A model generated the notes under the pieces. That model did no database searches, was not told where the DNA came from, and was given only the letters and a program-made list of their open reading frames with translations. Positions 11,717 through 20,240 of a DNA stretch of 64,000 nt are shown here, in pieces. The DNA is from Thiothrix subterranea (GTDB lineage Bacteria > Pseudomonadota > Gammaproteobacteria > Thiotrichales > Thiotrichaceae), in the NCBI RefSeq assembly GCF_016772315.1, contig NZ_CP053482.1:1-64000 (forward strand), written 5' to 3'. A program made the translations under genes and the position numbers. The number at the start of each line of letters is the position of its first letter. Within the stretch, counting starts at the first letter, position 1.

Positions 11717-14050
11717 ATGAATTCGTCATCAGATAGTAGGGGCGACCGGCTGGTCGCCCAAGCAAACACACCCGACATTGGCAAGGGCGACCAGCCGGTC
11801 GCCCCTACGGATGATGTAACAAGCCGTTACCGCGCCCAACTAAGCTGCAACTTCAAGCAGCTTGATGAAGCCTTCGCCGCCTGTATGCAGGACGCGCTCG
11901 CGCTATTGAGCGAGGAAGGCATCAAGGATTACCTCGACGGTGCGTCGTTGGTGTGCAAAATCGGGCGCGGTTTCGACCCCGTGCTGACCTATTTGGAAGA
12001 AATGCCGGTTATCGCCCACAAGCTCGGCGAAGGCATGTTGACCCGCGTTAGCCAAGCGGTGTGGAAAATCTCGCGCACCCCCAACGGGCGCATCATTCCC
12101 ATCTTTTTGCAGACCTTGCCGGACGTGTGCCGTCGCCTCGAAAGCGAGGAATTGGTTGGGCATTACATCACCCTGTTGTTCGAGATGATGGATCGTACCA
12201 CGGGGTCGATTCACGGTTTCCACACCACTATTCCCAGCCCCGGCTTGCCGAAATTGCTGGAGCAAATGCCCTATTTAATGAGCCAGTTAGCCTTGGGGGG
12301 CTTGAAAAACTGGATTGAATACGGCATCCGCAACTACGGCAAGCACCCGCATCGGCAGGAAGAATATTTCAGCCTGCAATCCGCCGATGCCAAGGCGATG
12401 TTGCAGCACGAACGCCACGGCACGCTGTTTACCCACAACGAGCGCAAGCTGAATTTGTATTTGCAAGCCTGTTGGGAAAGTCACGAATATCTCGTGCCGT
12501 ATTCGGTGGATTTTCGCGATATGCGCGAGCAGCAACCGTACTTTGATGAATTCGGGATGCGCATTCCTGACGTATTCGACGATGCGCACGGTGTGACGGG
12601 GATTGACCGTTACCGCGCGGTGTTAGCACACATGGCGGCGCATCAACGCTGGACACGCAAAGTGGTGGCGGATAATTTCAGCCCACAACAGCGAATTGCG
12701 ATTGAACGGCTGGAAGACAGTCGGGTGGAATATCTGGCGATGCAGGAATACCCCGGTTTGCGGCGGATTTTCACGGCATTGCACCCTGCCCCCGTGGAAA
12801 ACGAGTGTGATTCCAAAACCGAGTCGTGTTTCCGGCATCGGTTGGCGATGTTGTCTTGGGCGATTCTGAATCCGGCGCATGGTTATCAGAACGCGAAGAT
12901 CAATGAGTTTGCGGGCAAGTTCCACGCGAAAATGCTGCAAGGCAACGCGACGACGGCGGATATGGTGCAACTGGCGATTTCGTTTGTGGCGCAGACACGC
13001 TTGCAAACTGACCAGTTGCCGAGCGTGTATTTCAACAATACCGCGATTCCTTACCGCGATGATAACCGTCATTTGTGGCAGTACATCGAGGAAAGCGACG
13101 ACGAAGAATTCTTCGACGAACACAAGCAAACCGCGCAGCAAAACGAGCAATCGGGTTTGCCGCCGCGCCATTACCCGGAGTGGGATTACAGCACGCAGAC
13201 GTATCGCCCGGATTGGACGAGCGTGTATGAAAGTTTGCATCCGGCGGGTAATCCGGCGGTGATTGATGCGCTGTTGCAGAAACACGCGGCGTTGGCGAAG
13301 CGGTTGAAGCAGATTGTGGATTTGTTGAAGCCGCAAAATTACACGCGGGTACGCTATCAGGAAGAAGGCAGCGAGCTGGATTTGGATGTGGCGATCCGCT
13401 CCCTGATTGATTTCAAGGGCGGGGCGAACCCTGATCCGCGCATCAATATGAGCCACAAGCATGACGGGCGTAATATTGCGGTGATGCTGTTGCTGGATTT
13501 GTCGGCTTCGATCAGCGAAGTGCCGGAAGGCGCGACCCAAAGCATTCTGGAGCTGAGTCAGGAGGCGGTGTCGTTGCTGGCGTATGCGATTGAGGCGTTG
13601 GGCGACCCGTTTGCGATTGCGGGATTTGCGTCCAATACGCGGCACGAGGTGCGTTACCAGCACATCAAGGGTTTCAAGGAACATTGGAACGACGAGGTGA
13701 AAGGACGGCTGGCGGCAATGCAGGCGGGGTATTCGACGCGGATGGGCGCGGCGGTGCGTCATGCGGCGCATTATCTGGAACATCAACAGGCGGATAAAAA
13801 ACTGCTGCTGATTTTAACCGATGGCGAACCGTCGGATATTGATGTGGATGACCCGCAATTATTGACGCAAGATACGCGCCAAGCGGTGAAAGAATTGGAT
13901 CAGAAAGGCATTTACAGCTATTGCATTAGCCTTGATCCGCGAGCGGATGAATACGTGCGGGATATTTTCGGCAAGCGCGTTACGGTGGTGGATAATGTAC
14001 AGCGGTTGCCGGAAAGGATGACGCAGGTGTTTGTTACGTTGACGGGGTGA
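11717..14050 (+). CDS. cbbO: RubisCO activase adaptor CbbO (VWA protein)
   Basis: A 777-residue protein. A long N-terminal helical region precedes a C-terminal von Willebrand A domain (about 590-777) with a MIDAS site visible as DLSAS and a later TDGEPSD. CbbO bridges CbbQ hexamers to RubisCO. The start at 11717 lies six bases after the cbbQ stop. Residues about 7-31 are encoded by a long DNA inverted repeat (11736-11808), so this N-terminal segment looks acquired; no other start codon is available before Met57. The stop codon is inside a terminator-like hairpin. Confidence 0.93.
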   Translation: MNSSSDSRGDRLVAQANTPDIGKGDQPVAPTDDVTSRYRAQLSCNFKQLDEAFAACMQDALALLSEEGIKDYLDGASLVCKIGRGFDPVLTYLEEMPVIAHKLGEGMLTRVSQAVWKISRTPNGRIIPIFLQTLPDVCRRLESEELVGHYITLLFEMMDRTTGSIHGFHTTIPSPGLPKLLEQMPYLMSQLALGGLKNWIEYGIRNYGKHPHRQEEYFSLQSADAKAMLQHERHGTLFTHNERKLNLYLQACWESHEYLVPYSVDFRDMREQQPYFDEFGMRIPDVFDDAHGVTGIDRYRAVLAHMAAHQRWTRKVVADNFSPQQRIAIERLEDSRVEYLAMQEYPGLRRIFTALHPAPVENECDSKTESCFRHRLAMLSWAILNPAHGYQNAKINEFAGKFHAKMLQGNATTADMVQLAISFVAQTRLQTDQLPSVYFNNTAIPYRDDNRHLWQYIEESDDEEFFDEHKQTAQQNEQSGLPPRHYPEWDYSTQTYRPDWTSVYESLHPAGNPAVIDALLQKHAALAKRLKQIVDLLKPQNYTRVRYQEEGSELDLDVAIRSLIDFKGGANPDPRINMSHKHDGRNIAVMLLLDLSASISEVPEGATQSILELSQEAVSLLAYAIEALGDPFAIAGFASNTRHEVRYQHIKGFKEHWNDEVKGRLAAMQAGYSTRMGAAVRHAAHYLEHQQADKKLLLILTDGEPSDIDVDDPQLLTQDTRQAVKELDQKGIYSYCISLDPRADEYVRDIFGKRVTVVDNVQRLPERMTQVFVTLTG
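11736..11808. repeat. Palindromic repeat inserted in the 5' coding region of cbbO
   Basis: A perfect 24-base inverted repeat: left arm 11736-11759 (core GGGGCGACCGGCTGGTCGCC) and right arm 11785-11808 (its exact reverse complement), separated by 25 bases. It resembles mobile REP/MITE-like palindromes that carry paired GGGCGACC arms, but no transposase or second copy was seen in this window. It keeps the cbbO frame open and encodes residues with composition unlike the rest of the protein. Confidence 0.85.
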
Positions 14051-14072
14051 TAATCATTTTTTCCACCCCGTC
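14041..14072 (+). terminator. Hairpin terminator at the end of the cbb operon
   Basis: GACGGGGTG (14041-14049) pairs perfectly with CACCCCGTC (14064-14072). The T-run lies in the loop rather than after the stem, and the cbbO stop (14048-14050) is within the structure. It sits between convergent genes and may act for both strands. Confidence 0.55.
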
Positions 14073-14083
14073 TCATAGGATCC

Positions 14084-14572
14084 TTATGCTTTTACCACTT
14101 TCCATCTTGTACCAGTAAATTGCTGGCTTGTTTTTGGAGCGAGACCTACCGTGCTATTAGCAGTCCTACCATCAAGCCATCTAGAACCTTCTATCTCACC
14201 CATACATTTAAGTGTGACTATCTCATCATCGACTTCAAAAACTTGCCATTTCGTACCTGTGAATTGTTGGTTTGTTTTTGGGGCGAGACCAACAGAACCA
14301 TCCGCCGTCCTACCATCTAACCACCTAGAACCATCCACATTGCCCATACACTTAAAAGCAAACATACCATCGTCGACCTCATAAACTTTCCACTTTGTAC
14401 CTGTATAAGGCGAAGAAGTGTTAGGAGCAAGACCTACTGTACCGTTGGCAGTTCTGCCATCTAGCCACTTGTTTCCCGGCACATCCCCTTGGCACTCTAA
14501 ATAAACCATATCTCCATGATTCAATAAACTATTAGTGGCCTGCAAATTAGAGGAAAAGAGAGACAGTAGCAT
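14084..14572 (-). CDS. Secreted triple-repeat protein, probable beta-trefoil
   Basis: A 162-residue protein made of three tandem repeats of about 48 residues. Each carries the pattern L-x-C-x-G, WLDGRTA, VGLAP and TGT-x-W-x-V (repeats start near residues 21, 70 and 118). Three copies of one beta-rich unit suggest a beta-trefoil, a fold used for sugar or protein binding; this is inference and no named family was recognised. The visible N-terminus MLLSLFSSNLQA is hydrophobic but lacks the basic residues of a normal signal peptide. The frame stays open for 17 codons upstream without a standard start, so the true start may be altered. It lies 14 bases after a small TA-like gene. Confidence 0.65.
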   Translation of the reverse strand: MLLSLFSSNLQATNSLLNHGDMVYLECQGDVPGNKWLDGRTANGTVGLAPNTSSPYTGTKWKVYEVDDGMFAFKCMGNVDGSRWLDGRTADGSVGLAPKTNQQFTGTKWQVFEVDDEIVTLKCMGEIEGSRWLDGRTANSTVGLAPKTSQQFTGTRWKVVKA

Positions 14573-14586
14573 TGCCGCACCAGAAA

Positions 14587-14757
14587 TTAGCTGACTTTTT
14601 TCAGCAGCAAGCGAGGCGCTCGGTTAACAACCTTGCGGCTGGATTGCTGCTCACGGATTTTCAATGCCGCACAAATGGCTTTCAGGTCATTGTTGTACTT
14701 AGCGGCATGGGCTTGCCGATGTTTGCGGATTTCTTCAACGATTGGATCATCCATCAT
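14587..14757 (-). CDS. Small protein paired with the PIN-domain gene (possible antitoxin)
   Basis: A 56-residue basic, helical protein starting MMDDPIVEEIRKHRQAHAA and ending LLLKKVS. Its ATG lies three bases after the stop of the PIN-domain pseudogene, so the two form one unit. Small proteins with this DDPIVEEIR-type N-terminus are commonly encoded beside PIN toxins, which makes an antitoxin role likely but not shown by any DNA-binding motif. The reading frame is intact even though the partner is broken. Confidence 0.6.
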   Translation of the reverse strand: MMDDPIVEEIRKHRQAHAAKYNNDLKAICAALKIREQQSSRKVVNRAPRLLLKKVS

Positions 14758-14760
14758 GGT

Positions 14761-15229
14761 TTAACCTCCAAGTTCTTCAGGGGAACACAGGATCGGGCAG
14801 ATATACCCTTGATCCTCAACTAACTTTTCAATCAAGGCTTTCGTTTCAGCATTGTTGATGTGTTTGAAATTCCACGTCAGCAAAAACTCAGCCCCTTGTG
14901 TCGCAGCTATACCGATATGAAGGGCATCTTCCACACTATTTGCCGGAACACCCTTTCCATCCAAACACCTGAGCTAATTCTTGCGCTTCCGGCGTAATGC
15001 CTAAACTAGGAATGTCTGCTACGGCTTCAATCCGTCGCTGTGCTGCTGTTGCATCGCCAGAAGCAATTTCTTCTTCCACTAAAGCAGAAATGAAGACTTC
15101 GTAACGTTGCTTGTGGTTATACCACCATTCAGAGGTGATGGCTTGCCGCGCTGCGGTAACAACATCCCGGCTGGGGCGGGCTGTCAGATAGCTAATCACA
15201 GACGATTCAATGTAAACAACAGCTTTCAT
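14761..15229 (-). pseudogene. Frameshifted PIN-domain (VapC-like) toxin
   Basis: Two reading frames together make one PIN protein. The first (15229 to about 14950) encodes [19 protein letters not shown] through ITPEAQELAQVF, with the first acidic active-site region. It then shifts into a short nonsense tail and stops. The second frame continues as LDGKGVPANSVEDALHIGIAA and ends ICPILCSPEELGG at 14761. The break is at a TTT run near 14960, where one base lost (or two gained) would restore the frame. PIN toxins are RNases; this copy should be inactive unless frameshifting occurs. A sequencing error is also possible. Confidence 0.75.
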
Positions 15230-15260
15230 GGATGGCTCAATACTTTTGGATTACTTGCAG

Positions 15261-15276
15261 AGATAGTACCGTATCT
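15261..15276. promoter_or_regulatory. Short palindrome upstream of the PIN module
   Basis: AGATA (15261-15265) and TATCT (15272-15276) form an inverted repeat about 30 bases before the PIN start, a plausible site for toxin-antitoxin autoregulation. The rest of the 15230-15420 gap shows no gene. Confidence 0.25.
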
Positions 15277-15420
15277 ATACTTATTCTCAACCCTTGCACA
15301 TCGCCTTGCGTAGCAACTCCAGTCCGCGCTCAGTCTTGCCATGTTATTGTATCAGCCTTACCTCCTCCAGCAATTGTTGTATCATCTCCGCAAAGAATCG
15401 CTGCAAAACAGGAGCACCCC

Positions 15421-15747
15421 ATGATCCAATCCACTACCCCCAGCATTGAAGGCAAACGCATCACCCAATACCACGGCGTCGTCACCGGCGAAGCCATTCT
15501 AGGCGCAAACGTCTTCAAAGATTTCTTTGCCGGAATCCGCGACATTATCGGCGGACGCTCCGCCGCCTACGAAAAGGAGTTGCGTAAAGCCCGCGAAATC
15601 GCCTTTGCCGAAATGGAAGCCCAAGCACAAAGCCTAGGCGCAAACGCCGTCGTCGGCATCGACATTGACTACGAAAACATCACCATGGGCAACAGCGGTG
15701 GCATGTTAATGGTCACGGTCAGCGGCACAGCGGTAAACGTCCAATGA
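15421..15747 (+). CDS. YbjQ/UPF0145 family protein
   Basis: A 108-residue protein matching the YbjQ (UPF0145, formerly heavy-metal-binding) family: [20 protein letters not shown] near the N-terminus, the [20 protein letters not shown] segment and the [13 protein letters not shown] strand, typical of its small beta-barrel fold. Function is unproven. The ATG at 15421 follows an AGGAG ribosome-binding site; the frame is open further upstream but without family similarity. It overlaps the downstream flavoprotein gene by four bases, suggesting co-translation. Confidence 0.88.
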   Translation: MIQSTTPSIEGKRITQYHGVVTGEAILGANVFKDFFAGIRDIIGGRSAAYEKELRKAREIAFAEMEAQAQSLGANAVVGIDIDYENITMGNSGGMLMVTVSGTAVNVQ

Positions 15748-17189
15748 ACCCACCAGCCACCACCAACCCCAGCCGTCGCCGCTTCCTACGCAATGCCCTG
15801 ACACTTGCCGCCAGCAGCATCCCCGCGTTCTACTTTCCACTAACTGCCGACGCGGATACCAGCGCCCCCGCTTCCAGCACCAATGTGCGTTTTTTATTAC
15901 GCAACGACGCCGATTACGCCAAACACCGCCAGATTTTCAACAAACGCATTACCGCGATGCCCAAAATCATTGCAGTGTGCGCCAATGAAACAGGCGTGCA
16001 AGCCGCGATTGCTTACGCGCAACAAGCCAAATTACCTATCGCCGTCAAAAGCGGTGGACACAGTTTTGAAGGTTTTTCCACCAATGATGGCGGCTTAATG
16101 CTCGATTTGTCGGGTATGAATAAACCAAAATACGACAAAACCACCAAGCGCTTAACCATTCAACCGGGTGCAAAACTGGGCAAGGTGTACGAATATTTGC
16201 ACCAATACGGGCGCATGATTCCTGCCGGTTCTTGTGCGGGCGTTGGTGTGGCGGGGCTAACATTGGGCGGTGGCTACGGCTTTTTTGCGCGGCAATTGGG
16301 CTTAACCTGCGACAGCTTGCAGCGGGTACGCATGGTGGATGGCAAAGGCAAATTGCACGATTCCAGCACCAACCCTGAATTGTTATGGGCGTGTAAAGGC
16401 GGCGGCAATGGCAATTTCGGCATTATTACCGAGCTGGAGTTTAAGACCCACCCTGCCCCGACCCATTTCAGCAGCCACCGTTACAAATACCGCAATTTAA
16501 CACCCACCAACGCTACCCAATTGGCGGAACGCTGGTTTGAATGGATGAAAACCTTACCCAACACTGCCTATTCCTCATGGGTATTGAATGGCAAGCACGT
16601 TACCGTCATCGTGACCGATACCAGCAGCACCCCATCAGCCGCATTGAAAGCCATTCTCTCCAAACTCAAAGCGGGCGCAACCGAAGTCATGACACCCCGC
16701 AAGGATGCGTTTCTACGCGGTATCCAGCGCTACAAAGGCGGGGTTGAGCCAATGTATTTTAAGAATGTTTCCGCTGGCTATTACCAAGGTTTCAGCGATA
16801 TAAAAGCGCTGTTACCCACCATTTGCCAGCAAATCGGTGCTGCTAAACTCACCACTATTTTGCAAATCAACACCTTGGGCGGCGCGATTAATAACCCCGC
16901 GTTGGAAGCAACGGCGGCTTACCCCCACCGCGCTTTCGGCTACCTCGGTGAATTGCAAACCTATTACGACAAAGCCACGCAAACCAAACAGGCAGAGCAG
17001 ATTGTGCGCGATATTCAAGGAAAGCTAACCGCAGGCGGGATCAAAGCGCATTACCGCAATTACCCGGATGCCGAATTGCCTAACTGGGAAACCGCGTATT
17101 ACGGCAAGTCCTACCCGCGCTTGCAGGCATTAAAGCGCCAATTCGACCCGGATAACCTGATTCGCCACCCGCAAAGCGTCAAACTTTGA
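15744..17189 (+). CDS. Tat-exported FAD-linked oxidase, berberine-bridge-enzyme type
   Basis: A 481-residue flavoprotein. The N-terminus carries a twin-arginine signal ([16 protein letters not shown], residues 10-25), so it is exported folded. The FAD-binding PCMH domain spans about 65-245. His106 in KSGGHSFEG and Cys164 in [10 protein letters not shown] match the two residues that bind flavin covalently in BBE-type enzymes. The BBE C-terminal motif appears as [18 protein letters not shown]. Such enzymes oxidise sugars or alcohols with O2; the substrate is unknown. Confidence 0.87.
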   Translation: MNPPATTNPSRRRFLRNALTLAASSIPAFYFPLTADADTSAPASSTNVRFLLRNDADYAKHRQIFNKRITAMPKIIAVCANETGVQAAIAYAQQAKLPIAVKSGGHSFEGFSTNDGGLMLDLSGMNKPKYDKTTKRLTIQPGAKLGKVYEYLHQYGRMIPAGSCAGVGVAGLTLGGGYGFFARQLGLTCDSLQRVRMVDGKGKLHDSSTNPELLWACKGGGNGNFGIITELEFKTHPAPTHFSSHRYKYRNLTPTNATQLAERWFEWMKTLPNTAYSSWVLNGKHVTVIVTDTSSTPSAALKAILSKLKAGATEVMTPRKDAFLRGIQRYKGGVEPMYFKNVSAGYYQGFSDIKALLPTICQQIGAAKLTTILQINTLGGAINNPALEATAAYPHRAFGYLGELQTYYDKATQTKQAEQIVRDIQGKLTAGGIKAHYRNYPDAELPNWETAYYGKSYPRLQALKRQFDPDNLIRHPQSVKL

Positions 17190-17763
17190 GGATGTCGGCC
17201 AATTGCCAGATACAGGCATCGGCATTGCGTTGCTGAATTTCCATCCGCAAGCCGTTTTCTTGTGCCGCCAACAATTCTTCCAACAAACGGATATGGCGCA
17301 CGCGCAATTTGAGCAAGTCCATGCTTTGCGTCATCGGGGATAACAACTCTTCCGCTTCATGGATATTGTCGTACACATGCCGCCGGACTTGTTCGGCATA
17401 CGCGATAATGCTGCCGCAGTCGTCGTATTGCGCGGCAACCTTGCTGGTGTGCAGGCCGTGGCTGTCCGCATCGTCTTCCATACGCGGGTCACGTTTGCTG
17501 AGCGCGGAAAGTTCACGGATTTGCTGGCGAATGGCGGCAAGTTCATGACGATTGTCGTGGATGGTTTGCCTATTGGTGTCGAGTTGCGTCAGCAGTTGTT
17601 GGTAAACACTCAAGGAAGACGCTAACACCACATCGTTTGTGGGAGCCGGGGGAGCAGGCGGCGGTTCAGAGGCCACTTCAGTCGCTTCTGTTTCCGGCAT
17701 TTCTGTTTCTGGCGCAGCAAGTTCTTCAACGGGTGCAGTATAGGCTTCGCTATCATCAGACAT
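17179..17763 (-). CDS. Uncharacterised coiled-coil protein
   Basis: A 194-residue protein that I do not recognise. The N-terminal 40 residues are acidic and proline-rich (EPPPAPPAPT) and likely disordered. Residues about 50-185 are helical with heptad-like spacing (LLTQLDTNRQTIHDNRHELAAIRQQI) and include a DDADSHGLHTSKVAAQYDD segment. There is no signal peptide or membrane segment, so it is probably cytoplasmic. Its stop overlaps the end of the convergent BBE-type gene by 11 bases. Confidence 0.65.
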   Translation of the reverse strand: MSDDSEAYTAPVEELAAPETEMPETEATEVASEPPPAPPAPTNDVVLASSLSVYQQLLTQLDTNRQTIHDNRHELAAIRQQIRELSALSKRDPRMEDDADSHGLHTSKVAAQYDDCGSIIAYAEQVRRHVYDNIHEAEELLSPMTQSMDLLKLRVRHIRLLEELLAAQENGLRMEIQQRNADACIWQLADILKV

Positions 17764-17870
17764 TGGGCAACTCCTCAGTGATTAATTGCACCATGGTCTT
17801 GGATTCGAGCGCCATTGTCTGTATCGGGGTTTATAGACCCCCGTGATCTTCAGATAATCGGCAAGCTGAC

Positions 17871-17907
17871 AAAAAAATCCCCGCCAAGGTGCGTATCCAT
17901 TGGCGGG
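17871..17907 (-). terminator. Rho-independent terminator of the DegQ-type protease gene
   Basis: On the minus strand CCCGCCAA and TTGGCGGG pair around a 12-base loop (17880-17907) and are followed by a run of seven T (A-run at 17871-17877 on the plus strand). It lies about 40 bases after the protease stop. Confidence 0.85.
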
Positions 17908-17944
17908 TAAAGTGCTTGGAGTGTGCCAAGTTTCGTGAAGTGTC

Positions 17945-19429
17945 TTAAGGTTTATTGACCGCAATAAAGCGCGATTGTTCACCCTGCATAATCAACATCG
18001 CAATCGGTTTGCCGCTAGGGGCAGCTTGCACCGCTGTTTTCAAATCCGCCGCCGATTTCACGGGCTGATTGTTGACCGAAACAATCACATCCCCCACGGT
18101 TAAACCGGCTTGCTCAGCGGGGCCATCGGCTAAGACTTGTTCGACCACCACGCCGTTATCCAACTTGCGGGATTTCAGTTCGTCACTGCTTAAGGTCGCG
18201 ACGCCCAGCCCTAACATGCCGCTTTCACCTTGGGTTTTCGCGACCGGCGAGGCCGCTTCTTCGTCATCGCCGAGTTTAGCAATCGTGACATTCAAGGTTT
18301 TCTCTGCGCCTGCTCGCAACAGCTTGAGTGGAACTTGTGCCCCCACCGGGGTATTGCCGACCAGCAAAGGCAAATCGGAGGAAGATCTTACCTTGCCATC
18401 CCCAAAACCGACGATAACGTCACCCGCCAGTACGCCCGCTTCAGCGGCGGGGCTACCGGGCTGAACATTGGAAACGAGTGCGCCATCCGGCTGATTCAAA
18501 TTGAAAGAACTGGCTAAATCTTGGCTCATGTCTTGAATTGCCACGCCTAACCAACCCCGATCAACTTTGCCTTTGCTCTTGAGTTGCTCGATAACGGTTT
18601 TTGCCACGTTCACCGGAATGGCAAACGAAATCCCCATGTAGCCACCGCTGCGGCTGTAAATTTGCGAGTTAACCCCGACCACGCGCCCGCTCAAATCAAA
18701 CAGCGGGCCGCCGGAATTACCGGGATTCACCGCCACATCGGTTTGAATGAACGGCACATACGTGCCATCCGGCAAGCTCCGTGATAAAGCGCTGACAATG
18801 CCTTGCGTCGCAGTCAGATCCAAGCCAAACGGCGCACCAATCGCGACTACCCACTGTCCAACCTCCAAACCATTGGAATCACCGAGTTGCACGGTCGGCA
18901 AGTTTTCAGCCTTGACTTTGAGCACCGCAATATCACTGAGGGTATCAACGCCAATGACTTCAGCAGGCAAATCACGGCGATCATTCAACCCCACCGTAAT
19001 GGATTTGGCGTCTTCCACGACGTGCGCATTGGTAACGACATAGCCATCCGCTGAAATAATAAACCCTGACCCGGACGCTCTAGCACGGCCTGATTCTGGC
19101 TCGTCATCACCTTCTGGTAAGCCTCGGAAAAAGCGTTCCAGTTCTGGTGGTAAGCCTTCTAAACCGCTATTGCGCTTAGAGGATGCTGACGCTTCCACGC
19201 TGATATTGACCACGGCGGGGCTATTTTGTTTGATCAAGGTGGTCAATTCCGGCAACGCACCCGCAGTCGGGGCGGCGGCTGGCGCGGCAATCAGGGGAGC
19301 GGCGGCTGGGGCTTGCTGCAAAGGAAACGTGGTAGCCGTTTCCGCCAATACCGGCAACATGCTACCCAACACCAATGCTGAACTCATCAGCAAACCTGCG
19401 CCTAATACCCGCTGCTTACGTGTGAACAT
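17945..19429 (-). CDS. Periplasmic serine protease, DegP/DegQ (HtrA) family
   Basis: A 494-residue protein with a signal peptide (residues 1-29, cleavage after VLA). The trypsin-like catalytic triad is complete: His136 (TNAHVVEDA), Asp166 (DIAVLKV) and Ser239 (GNSGGPLF). Two PDZ domains follow (about 290-380 and 400-490; GDVIVGFGD and GDVIVSVNN). The family degrades or refolds damaged envelope proteins. The start at 19429 follows AGGAG; the longer open frame to 19492 was rejected. A two-component system is encoded divergently, a layout often seen where envelope stress controls the protease. Confidence 0.95.
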   Translation of the reverse strand: MFTRKQRVLGAGLLMSSALVLGSMLPVLAETATTFPLQQAPAAAPLIAAPAAAPTAGALPELTTLIKQNSPAVVNISVEASASSKRNSGLEGLPPELERFFRGLPEGDDEPESGRARASGSGFIISADGYVVTNAHVVEDAKSITVGLNDRRDLPAEVIGVDTLSDIAVLKVKAENLPTVQLGDSNGLEVGQWVVAIGAPFGLDLTATQGIVSALSRSLPDGTYVPFIQTDVAVNPGNSGGPLFDLSGRVVGVNSQIYSRSGGYMGISFAIPVNVAKTVIEQLKSKGKVDRGWLGVAIQDMSQDLASSFNLNQPDGALVSNVQPGSPAAEAGVLAGDVIVGFGDGKVRSSSDLPLLVGNTPVGAQVPLKLLRAGAEKTLNVTIAKLGDDEEAASPVAKTQGESGMLGLGVATLSSDELKSRKLDNGVVVEQVLADGPAEQAGLTVGDVIVSVNNQPVKSAADLKTAVQAAPSGKPIAMLIMQGEQSRFIAVNKP

Positions 19430-19556
19430 GAATCGCTTACTCCTGCAATATTCTGTGTATAGCCAATATAGTGACAGCACGAACATTACCAAGGGTTTGC
19501 GGGAAAGTTACGGAATTGTCATGTTTAGATTTCGGGAAGTGTTTTATGCTTGTCTG

Positions 19557-20240
19557 ATGAATATCCTAATCGTTGAAGATGACCGCCAAACTGCCAGTTT
19601 TATCCAAAAAGGCTTGACGGAAAGTGGCTACATTGTTGATCACGCTGCTGATGGCGAGGATGGCCTGCACCTTGCCCTGCAAGGCAACTACGACGTCTTG
19701 ATTGTCGATCGAATGTTGCCCAAACGCGATGGTCTTTCCCTGATCCAAATCCTGCGTGCGCAAGGGATGCAAACGCCCGTGCTCATCTTGAGTGCCTTAG
19801 GCGATGTCGATCACCGTGTCGAAGGCTTGCGTGCCGGTGGCGATGATTATTTGGTGAAACCTTACGCTTTCAGCGAGTTGCTGGCACGTTTGCAGGCGTT
19901 ATTGCGCCGTACCCAACCCGCGCAGGAATACACCACGCTGAGGGTACGCGATTTGGAAATGGACTTGCTCAAACGCCGCGTTACCCGTGGCGGCACGGTC
20001 ATTCCGCTGCAACCGCGCGAGTTCAACCTGCTCGAATACCTGATGCGTCACGCCGGGCAAGTCGTCACCCGCACCATGTTGCTGGAAAAAGTCTGGGACT
20101 ACCATTTCGACCCGCAAACCAATGTCATCGACGTACACATTAGCCGGTTGCGCGGCAAAATAGACAAGGATTTTGACACGCCATTGCTACACACCATTCG
20201 AGGTGCGGGGTATTTATTGCATGACCCGCAATCTGCTTAA
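19557..20240 (+). CDS. OmpR-family response regulator
   Basis: A 227-residue regulator. The receiver domain (1-115) has the acidic pair Asp8/Asp9, phospho-acceptor Asp51 and Lys101. An OmpR/PhoB winged helix follows (about 128-222, PREFNLLEYLMRHAGQVVTR and VDVHISRLRGKID). The start MNILIVEDD is chosen by family alignment, although the frame is open to 19170. It overlaps the sensor kinase gene by 20 bases. Its signal is unknown; the divergent DegQ-type gene is a candidate target. Confidence 0.93.
   Translation: MNILIVEDDRQTASFIQKGLTESGYIVDHAADGEDGLHLALQGNYDVLIVDRMLPKRDGLSLIQILRAQGMQTPVLILSALGDVDHRVEGLRAGGDDYLVKPYAFSELLARLQALLRRTQPAQEYTTLRVRDLEMDLLKRRVTRGGTVIPLQPREFNLLEYLMRHAGQVVTRTMLLEKVWDYHFDPQTNVIDVHISRLRGKIDKDFDTPLLHTIRGAGYLLHDPQSA

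Noticed and set aside
12623-13786. 387-codon minus-strand frame opposite cbbO
   Set aside because: Arginine/glutamine-rich shadow of the VWA protein; no homology.
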